Below are positions 14,329-20,045 of a stretch of DNA of 20,045 nt, piece after piece. This stretch comes from a virus, in the IMG/VR virus record IMGVR_UViG_3300021371_001392, positions 1 through 20,045 of that record. One strand, given 5' to 3'. The position numbers and the translations under genes were made by a program. Numbering within the stretch: the first letter of the stretch is position 1; each line of letters opens with the position of its first letter. The notes beneath the pieces are model-generated. The model worked only from the letters and a program-made list of their open reading frames with translations. It did not search any database and was not told the origin of the DNA.

Positions 14329-14618
14329 GATAGTGTTCCATAGATGAATGGTCGATATATCTCGATTTCTATATCCTGAAAGAATTGCTTAACCTGATTC
14401 TCATGATATTTACACTTCTTTGTTAGGTAATTGAATAGCACATCAATAGCTAAAGGTTTTTGTTTTGTCATGCTGTCAAGCACCTTCATCTGGTAATGCT
14501 TGATGAACTTCTCGCTGTACTTGTAGCGCCATTTTTCTACCATAGAGTAACTCAGAGAAAAATCAATAAGCTCCATGAAGTCGATTAGTTCTATATCAAG
14601 ATTATTAGTATTGAGCAT
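14322..14618 (-). CDS. Small hypothetical protein (98 aa; start uncertain)
   Basis: The family is not recognised with confidence. The conserved-looking part is SLSYSMVEKWRYKYSEKFIKHYQ followed by KPLAIDVLFNYLTKKCKYHENQV and an acidic-aromatic end (IEIEIYRPFIYG). It is helical and basic-aromatic. The layout (a short helical bundle, then an acidic hydrophobic C-terminus) is loosely like the late-transcription coactivator gp33 of T4-like phages, but this is weak speculation. Three in-frame starts are possible: 14678, which would add a hydrophobic FCSICSTVFFFFL stretch; 14618 (chosen); and 14576. None has a clear ribosome binding site. It is the only gene in this short - strand island, bounded by a terminator and a divergent promoter region. 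Confidence 0.5.
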   Translation of the reverse strand: MLNTNNLDIELIDFMELIDFSLSYSMVEKWRYKYSEKFIKHYQMKVLDSMTKQKPLAIDVLFNYLTKKCKYHENQVKQFFQDIEIEIYRPFIYGTLSK

Positions 14619-14754
14619 AAGGAAAAAGAAGAAGACTGTAGAGCATATAGAACAGAAAAGGTTTAGGAGGGTTATCATCTAAAACTTGAATCCCACTAAT
14701 ATCCTTTCAAAGCACTACATATTGTTATAGTATATTTGACTATATTTTTTGTTC
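14619..14754. promoter_or_regulatory. Divergent promoter region before the tail operon
   Basis: An AT-rich gap of up to about 136 bases (shorter if the - strand gene starts at 14678). It contains TGTTATAGTAT at 14723-14733, whose complement ATACTATAACA differs by two bases from the ACACTATAATA element in the other two divergent gaps. TATATTTGACTATATTTTTT follows. The + strand gene has no Shine-Dalgarno before its ATG. No RNA gene was seen here. Confidence 0.4.
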
Positions 14755-15087
14755 ATGAACACTTTCTTTACAAAAATAAAACACTCCATAGGTAAATGGG
14801 CCATAGTACCTAGGTCTATGTCTACAGCCATCCCAGGAGACTACTTGGTGTTCAAGTATACTGATGGGAATAGTAGAGTTGTTTTGGTCACCCAGCCTAT
14901 CGTGAAACGTGCAGGAACGGGTAACTTACTCGTTACTGGGTTCAAGGTAGGATCTAGTAGCTACAGAATGGATGCTTTGGAATTATACAGTCTATATACC
15001 CAGGGAGAACTAGATGAAGGTGAGTATCGTACTTACAATCTAAAAAATATAAAAGGAATGATTATGAGGATGAGGATTAAAGACTAA
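14755..15087 (+). CDS. Small beta-rich hypothetical protein upstream of tape measure (110 aa)
   Basis: The family is not recognised. After a basic N-terminus (FFTKIKHSIGKWAI) the chain is beta-rich (GDYLVFKYTDGNSRVVLVTQ, then NLLVTGFKVGSSSYRMDALE), like a small SH3-type barrel, and ends in a basic MRMRIKD. The frame could start at a TTG two codons earlier, but ATG at 14755 is simpler; a further ATG at 14818 (MSTAIPGDY) is also possible and has a weak AGG upstream. Its TAA overlaps the next ATG (TAATG), so it is translationally coupled to the probable tape measure gene. That makes a tail-assembly role likely by context only. Confidence 0.55.
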   Translation: MNTFFTKIKHSIGKWAIVPRSMSTAIPGDYLVFKYTDGNSRVVLVTQPIVKRAGTGNLLVTGFKVGSSSYRMDALELYSLYTQGELDEGEYRTYNLKNIKGMIMRMRIKD

Positions 15088-16556
15088 TGCTACCCCTGAT
15101 AGCAGCGGCTGGAAAGCTGAACACGACAGGATCAAACCTAGTTCGTTCTACAAAAAGCCTTACTGATGCTTTTGATAAGTACCAGAAGGCGACCCTCTCT
15201 ATTGGTGTAGATTATCAGGTAGCTTCAGCAGCCTTATCTGGGTCGATGAAGGATCTGAAGGGATCTCTAGACGATAGATTCACCCCAGCCTTCCTCACTC
15301 TAAAAGCTGGCTTGGGTATGAATTCGGCCGGAGTAACCAAACTAGTTCATGAACAGAAGCTTACCAATATAGCCTTCCAGAACACTGCCGCTGCGCTTAA
15401 AGACGTACAAATAAGCACAGGTATGAGTATAGAGTCCTTGAATGCTTTAGCTTCTACCACCACGAAAGCAGCTAATAAGTATTTTATGTCTTCTGATCTC
15501 TTGGTAAAAGCTATAGGAGACCTGAAGCAAATAATGCCCAGCGTGATGTTATCAGGAAATACTAAGATGATCGAGGGTCTTAGGGATTGGATGGCTAGTC
15601 TTGGTCCTGGTATGCAGGAAACAGCTACCAGGATAGCTAACGAGTTCCTTTCTCCTGAGTATGAAAAAATGGGGCTTTTGAGTCAGCTAAACATTGAGCA
15701 TTTGCGCGAACAGATTTTTGTGTCTAAAGATGCAAAAACTACAGCGAATATAATGAACAAAGTGGTCATGCAGGGTATGAAGGCCATGAATAGTTTTGCT
15801 GACACTCAGCAAATGAGCTTCCGTGACATACAGTCTTTTTCTAAGGTTTATGGAAAACTTGGAACCGATATAGTCGTAGCAGCTAATCAGCTAGGAAAAG
15901 CTGCTTCTAGACGAGAGGATAGCTTAGCAGAAGCGGGCAGAGATTTCGGTACGGCTATGAATACTCTGAAGCAACCTTTTGAAGACCTTTTTATGACTAG
16001 ACTAATGCCTTCTTTGTTGAATCTCACTCAAAGCGAGACGTTCAATCTTGATCACATAGTAGACAAGGTAGAAAAGGTTGCTATTATTGTGGGTGGACTT
16101 TTAGATCCAAAACAATTTGCAATTGCTATGGATTATTTAAAGTCACAGGTTGCTTTGTTGGGAACAGAATTTAAATTAGCAGCTTTTGGGGATCTTGCAT
16201 TTTTTGGTCCTGATGTAAAGGCGACTAGAGCAAAAATAGATTCACTTGATAAGACCGCGCACGAAGCAATGGGAAAACTGTTTGATGCTAACGAAGAGCG
16301 TTTAGCCGAGTTGGCAAAACAAACAGGCATTCTAGAAAATATAGATGAAGGAATTAACAAATCTGATATTGATACTGCTGGAGCAGGGTATCTAAACATG
16401 AGTCAGAGATTGATAACAGATCAAATTATGAGTGTTTTAGATCCTACAGGAGGAGGGGATCCTAACGCTGAGGTAGTATTTCATCTAAAAATAATGCAGG
16501 AAGCTTTATTAAAAGATAAACAAGGAACTAGCGCAGCAGTTAAGTTTGGAGACTAA
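15087..16556 (+). CDS. Probable tape measure protein (489 aa)
   Basis: The chain is Ala-, Ser-, Met- and Lys-rich, largely helical, and lacks enzyme motifs. It has long amphipathic stretches typical of tail tape measures (GKLNTTGSNLVRSTKSLTDA near the N-terminus; AANQLGKAASRREDSLAEAG in the middle) and a hydrophobic segment VAIIVGGLLDP near residues 331-341. It is followed by tube-cap-like and gp53-like genes, the expected place for a gp29-type tape measure. If tail length scales as in other phages (about 0.15 nm per residue), the tail would be roughly 70-80 nm; this is inference. It could instead be another hub-interior protein. The start overlaps the preceding stop by one base. Confidence 0.6.
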   Translation: MLPLIAAAGKLNTTGSNLVRSTKSLTDAFDKYQKATLSIGVDYQVASAALSGSMKDLKGSLDDRFTPAFLTLKAGLGMNSAGVTKLVHEQKLTNIAFQNTAAALKDVQISTGMSIESLNALASTTTKAANKYFMSSDLLVKAIGDLKQIMPSVMLSGNTKMIEGLRDWMASLGPGMQETATRIANEFLSPEYEKMGLLSQLNIEHLREQIFVSKDAKTTANIMNKVVMQGMKAMNSFADTQQMSFRDIQSFSKVYGKLGTDIVVAANQLGKAASRREDSLAEAGRDFGTAMNTLKQPFEDLFMTRLMPSLLNLTQSETFNLDHIVDKVEKVAIIVGGLLDPKQFAIAMDYLKSQVALLGTEFKLAAFGDLAFFGPDVKATRAKIDSLDKTAHEAMGKLFDANEERLAELAKQTGILENIDEGINKSDIDTAGAGYLNMSQRLITDQIMSVLDPTGGGDPNAEVVFHLKIMQEALLKDKQGTSAAVKFGD

Positions 16557-16558
16557 TT

Positions 16559-17572
16559 ATGAGCAGCAATAGACACATAGTAGACAGAGCATTACCGAGC
16601 CGATCTATGCTAAAATTTTACTTCCCTACTCCGGGGGAGAGTAAGATTGTAGTAGACCTACCCTTCTTCCAAAACATAAAGATTTCTGAAAGCAAACGTG
16701 CTCGATACGATACGCACTCTTTACTTTCTAGAAGCAGTAACCTGTATACTTATCTGGGAGCAGAATCAAGGAGGTTTAAACTGGATTTCTCTATGTCTTT
16801 ACCTCATATGGAGGAGGAGCATCCTGGATTGAATTTCGATCAGTATATCAATGCTCCTGTAGTGGGTAAGAATACAGAAGAGGAGAAGCGTAGATTCTTT
16901 GAGCCCAGTATACCTCCTACTAGCCGTAAGGGTACAGCATTCAAGCACGGCTTAGATTACACCGCCAACCTAGCCCGTGAGTCTGCGCGTCAGGTAGTAC
17001 AATCTGATTGGTTCAAGAATAGTATTCCTCCTGAAGACCGCCAAGTATTTTACAGCACTTATAATTTAGAAGATCAGGAAGATCGAAGTGGCCCTGATAT
17101 TGTATCACCTCTCAAATCCGCTGTAGGAGACTTTCTTCCTATTCCATCCTCTGACCTATCCCAAGCCCTCCAATTCTCTTACAACGTAGATGAGCGCACT
17201 ATGAAGCGTCTCAAGACTGTAGACATGATTGTGTATTGGGTAAACATTGTTAGAGCCTCTATGTTGAATAATGCTTTAGACACTTCCCTTGGACCTCCTA
17301 TTGTCCGTATACGTCACGGTGTCATGTATCAGGATGTGGCTTGTATTTGTACCGACTACAGCATAAAACACGATGAGAGTGCTGGGCACGACATCCGCAC
17401 ATTACTTCCTCGTATGTTGAACGTAAGCATGACTTTAGAAGAAGTTCGAGCAGGAGACTTCGGTGAGTTCGATCCTAATGATCAAGTAAAAAAAGATAAC
17501 CTAGCGGGATGGGAGAGCGTCCTAATGACTGATTGGAATAGCACTGACCCAGGATCAGCGAACTTACGATGA
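16559..17572 (+). CDS. Baseplate tail-tube-associated protein, gp48/gp54-like (337 aa)
   Basis: It resembles proteins that cap the baseplate hub and start tail-tube polymerisation. Diagnostic segments are VVDLPFFQNIKISESKRARY at 31-50, SRSSNLYTYLGAESRRFKLD at 57-76 followed by FSMSLPHM, a central variable linker (90-200), and a C-terminal domain with VDMIVYWVNIVRASMLNN, GPPIVRIRHGVMYQDVACIC and a closing MLNVSMTLEEVRAGDFGEF. The C-terminal domain suggests a tube-like beta fold. Assignment to gp48 versus gp54 cannot be made by eye. A Shine-Dalgarno GGAG lies about nine bases before the ATG, and only two bases separate it from the tape-measure stop. It overlaps the gp53-like gene by ATGA. Confidence 0.6.
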   Translation: MSSNRHIVDRALPSRSMLKFYFPTPGESKIVVDLPFFQNIKISESKRARYDTHSLLSRSSNLYTYLGAESRRFKLDFSMSLPHMEEEHPGLNFDQYINAPVVGKNTEEEKRRFFEPSIPPTSRKGTAFKHGLDYTANLARESARQVVQSDWFKNSIPPEDRQVFYSTYNLEDQEDRSGPDIVSPLKSAVGDFLPIPSSDLSQALQFSYNVDERTMKRLKTVDMIVYWVNIVRASMLNNALDTSLGPPIVRIRHGVMYQDVACICTDYSIKHDESAGHDIRTLLPRMLNVSMTLEEVRAGDFGEFDPNDQVKKDNLAGWESVLMTDWNSTDPGSANLR

Positions 17573-17874
17573 ACAATTTAGGAAATAATAGAGGCCCATT
17601 CAGCCTTAGCTATAATACTGTTAGACACAAAGACAAAACAATATCAACCATAGTAAATGATCCTTTCTTCGACAAAATGGTAGGGAATCTAGAAAATGCT
17701 TATGAATATGAGGTGGGGTATGTACCAGCAGGATATGAGAATAGACCAGACCTAATTTCAAATGTGTTTTACGGTACACCTATTAATTGGTGGTTACTAA
17801 TGTTGGTAAATAATATAACAGACCCTTCAGAAGGGTTTACTCAGAACCAAAGAATACTTATTCCTAAGATATGA
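17569..17874 (+). CDS. Baseplate wedge protein, T4 gp53-like (101 aa)
   Basis: The sequence fits the gp53/LysM-like wedge domain: a strand preceding YEVGYVPAGYENRPDLISN, then the signature FYGTPINWWLLMLVNNITDP and a terminal G-x-x-x-x-x-R-I-L-I-P-K-I. In T4, gp53 joins wedges to each other and to the hub to form the hexagonal baseplate. The present protein is about half the length of T4 gp53 and represents the minimal domain, as in many smaller contractile phages. Its ATG overlaps the upstream stop (ATGA), and its own stop overlaps the next start (ATGA), indicating tight translational coupling. Confidence 0.8.
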   Translation: MNNLGNNRGPFSLSYNTVRHKDKTISTIVNDPFFDKMVGNLENAYEYEVGYVPAGYENRPDLISNVFYGTPINWWLLMLVNNITDPSEGFTQNQRILIPKI

Positions 17875-20045
17875 TTAATACTAGTCATGTGCTTGTTTCT
17901 ACTAGCTATGGTTCTTTGAGGGATGCTTTGGAGACTGGAGCTAACATAGGCCAGAGTTTAAACATACTTAGAGAAGAAAATACTCTTTTGTTTTCTACGA
18001 TAGACAACCCTAATTTTGTTTCTTTTGAAGCAGAATTTTTGTCAGGAGGAAGTTCTCAGTATGGCGCTACGTTGGTTTTGCTTGATCCTTTGGGGGAGTT
18101 TGAGGAACGGCTACTGAAGGGTAGACTTCTTGATAAGTATAATAATTGGGAAGCGATAAAGGATACTCCTGATACCGAAGACGCGGCTAGTAAACAGGAC
18201 TCCAAACAAGCATTATCTGATTTAGAGAATCCCGTGCTAACGCCGTTGGATCCAGGAGACGGGCATTGGTTGTATATTGTATTTGGTACTGGTTCTAATA
18301 CAGAGCAGTGGAGTTCCATTTATAGATTTGTTATAGATACTGCCTTTATAGACTTCTCTAGTGGAAGAAAGATTATTTTGGGACTGAAGGCATCTAATGC
18401 TATAAGCAAAGACGAGGAGGAACAAGTAGAGAAGATGGAACCTTCTCTAGGTATCACCTACGAAAGTAAAGGAAGATCAAAGGCTTTCAATTTTTCTGAC
18501 TCAAAGAAACCTGTTTACTCTTATACTACTAATATTCAAGGTTTTACTGGAGAAGAACCAATAGAGTTTCACGGTATAGTTTGTGATGTTGTAAGAGAGT
18601 TAGCCCGTGTAGCCTTCCGTAATGAAAATGTTATAGTGTTGTTGCCTGATATAGATAAGTACTGCTCTAACTTTATAGAACAAAGAAAGAAAGAGTACTT
18701 TTCTATTGCAAATTCTAGCAAAACTCCTATAGGATCAAAATCAAAACAAAAGGCACCTAAGTTCTCAACAGACGCAATAAGTGACAATCTTGGTTTTATT
18801 TATGATGTATTGGAGAAGTTCAATATTAGTATTACCAAGAGTACAGGCAGGTCTTTATCTTTAGAAGAAAGAGCAAAGGTTATTCCTACGGCTGCTGTTA
18901 ATGTTTTTGCTGAGGCGGAACAGTTCTCTAATGCGGAAGACAGGTACGCAGGGTTCTTTGAGCAAATATACAAGGCTGAGGCTAGAACAGAAACCACCAA
19001 AGGTACGACTCCTCCTGCGTTCAAATTACTTCAAGCTATTTACAGTGGGCTTAGAAGTAATGCAAATGTTACCAGCGAAGGAAGGCGTTTAGTAGCGTAT
19101 ACTGAGTCTGATGTGGATGTTTGCAATATTTTCAGGAGGTTTAATAGGTTTTATCCATTGCTTAAGGGTATTACTTACCCTGGGCCTATAAGTATAGTTG
19201 GTGATGAGGAGTTGATTAGAGAGTTTTTGTATGCTCAAGATAATCCTATAGACTCAGACTTGTTACATCTTCAGGATAGGAAATGTACTGAACAGTTTTA
19301 TTCGTTTATGAGAGACTTAAAAACTACTAATTTTAGTACTCCAAAATCTGATCCTGGTTGGCGAGGGTTATATGATTTTCCTAAAGAGTATGTTGAAAAA
19401 ATACCGGAGTTAGCAGGAGAAGCAAAAAAAGAAAATATACCTGTGTTCAAATATGGAACGGACAAGCCCAACACTATTAGTATGAATTACACTGATCGTA
19501 ACTTCTTACTTGCCTCTATGGCCTCTACTTACTCAAAGATAGTAGGTGGAATAAATAGTGCTGTAGCTCAAGGATCTTTGCCTGTTGGATTCAGCAGCTT
19601 CCCAGCAGAAACAAAAGCCAGACTAGATTATTTAGATAAAACAAAAAAGAACAAAGAGAGCCAAATAGAAAGATTTGATGATCTAATAAAAAAAGAAAAG
19701 TTTGCTAAGACTGCGCTAAACTCTTTTTTTGGAACTAACTTAGAAACAGAAAAACCAAGTGATCAATTTCTTGCTGCTAAGGAGTTTGCTGTAAGGTCCG
19801 CAGACAGAGAAATTTACGCCCCTATAGCCCAGATACAACAAGAGTCTCCCAACTTGCCTGTAGATATTCAGGGTGCTATTGCTAGGGATATGAACAATAA
19901 GATAAACCAAGTCAATATAGAGACCCTTCCTTTCTTCCATATTTTCGGACAAAAGGATGTAGGCACCAAATGTATATTGTTTTCTCAAGCTCCTGCATAC
20001 GTAGGAGTGAAAGGAGGAGATTCTTTACGTTTAGGAAAACTTACT
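17871..20045 (+). CDS. Large baseplate/hub-like virion protein (3' end cut by window, at least 725 aa)
   Basis: The frame opens with ATG at 17871 overlapping the gp53-like stop and stays open to the last base, giving 725 codons without a stop. The exact function is not recognised. There is a beta-rich N-terminal domain (NPNFVSFEAEFLSGGSSQYG, then GHWLYIVFGTG, then IDFSSGRKIILGLKAS), a long mixed middle region with FNRFYPLLKGITYPGPIS, and a lysine-rich linker near residues 585-610. The last visible part (LPFFHIFGQKDVGTKCILFSQAP) looks like the beginning of a compact beta domain found near the end of large hub proteins of gp27/gp5-type systems in other contractile phages. It probably forms or extends the baseplate hub. 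No lysozyme motif is visible in the part present. Codon use is AT-rich like its neighbours. Confidence 0.6.
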   Translation, partial: MINTSHVLVSTSYGSLRDALETGANIGQSLNILREENTLLFSTIDNPNFVSFEAEFLSGGSSQYGATLVLLDPLGEFEERLLKGRLLDKYNNWEAIKDTPDTEDAASKQDSKQALSDLENPVLTPLDPGDGHWLYIVFGTGSNTEQWSSIYRFVIDTAFIDFSSGRKIILGLKASNAISKDEEEQVEKMEPSLGITYESKGRSKAFNFSDSKKPVYSYTTNIQGFTGEEPIEFHGIVCDVVRELARVAFRNENVIVLLPDIDKYCSNFIEQRKKEYFSIANSSKTPIGSKSKQKAPKFSTDAISDNLGFIYDVLEKFNISITKSTGRSLSLEERAKVIPTAAVNVFAEAEQFSNAEDRYAGFFEQIYKAEARTETTKGTTPPAFKLLQAIYSGLRSNANVTSEGRRLVAYTESDVDVCNIFRRFNRFYPLLKGITYPGPISIVGDEELIREFLYAQDNPIDSDLLHLQDRKCTEQFYSFMRDLKTTNFSTPKSDPGWRGLYDFPKEYVEKIPELAGEAKKENIPVFKYGTDKPNTISMNYTDRNFLLASMASTYSKIVGGINSAVAQGSLPVGFSSFPAETKARLDYLDKTKKNKESQIERFDDLIKKEKFAKTALNSFFGTNLETEKPSDQFLAAKEFAVRSADREIYAPIAQIQQESPNLPVDIQGAIARDMNNKINQVNIETLPFFHIFGQKDVGTKCILFSQAPAYVGVKGGDSLRLGKLT

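Noticed and set aside
14749-14754. TTG start two codons before ATG 14755
   Set aside because: There is no ribosome binding site to favour the rarer codon; ATG is the simpler choice.
14619-14754. tRNA or other structured RNA in the largest AT-rich intergenic gap
   Set aside because: No cloverleaf, anticodon arm or conserved RNA fold could be drawn.

Overview
This window is part of the genome of a tailed dsDNA phage with a contractile, distantly T4-like architecture. The supporting genes are a gp17-type large terminase, a gp20-type portal, a UvsW-type helicase, a gp26-type zinc-ribbon baseplate/hub protein, a probable tape measure protein, a gp48/gp54-like tube-associated protein and a gp53-type baseplate wedge protein. 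No bacterial chromosomal genes, tRNA, rRNA, integrase, transposase or CRISPR array were seen. The host cannot be named. The set of proteins resembles environmental (probably aquatic) myoviruses, which is inference only. Base composition is uneven: the adhesin gene at the left edge and the primase gene are visibly richer in G+C than the tape-measure/baseplate genes on the right.

Layout. (1) 1-1941: a partial tail adhesin (FN3-like plus beta-helix) followed by two tiny basic proteins on the + strand. These run into a terminator and a third tiny basic protein on the - strand. (2) 1938-2627 (-): a StrF-like family 2 glycosyltransferase. (3) 2694-9089 (+): packaging and head block with terminase, portal, a 571-residue protein with an acidic tail (scaffold/head-core candidate) and a beta-rich virion decoration/fibre protein. 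(4) 9090-10681 (-): UvsW-like helicase plus a translationally coupled small protein. (5) 10706-12520 (+): gp26-like protein with a strong candidate programmed -1 frameshift that adds 58 residues, then an unrecognised virion protein. (6) 12507-13514 (-) and 13504-14289 (+): a Toprim primase and a Cas4/RecB-like Fe-S nuclease, arranged head to head with overlapping 5' ends. (7) 14322-14618 (-): small unknown protein behind a bidirectional terminator. (8) 14755-20045 (+): tail/baseplate operon with a small protein, tape measure, tube-cap-like protein, gp53 and a large hub-like protein cut by the window edge.

How it works together. The + strand carries virion morphogenesis (packaging, head, tail hub and baseplate). 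The - strand carries DNA metabolism and accessory functions (helicase, primase, glycosyltransferase), inserted as short islands. Each strand switch has either a compact divergent promoter region or a convergent junction. The divergent regions share a near-identical TATA-type motif that could serve both directions. Genes within a strand block are packed with 1-16 nt overlaps, indicating operons with translational coupling. The major capsid protein, prohead protease, sheath and tube genes are not in this window.

The most interesting single element is the slippery heptamer, 8-nt spacer and perfect 10-bp stem at 11425-11476, at the end of the gp26-like gene.
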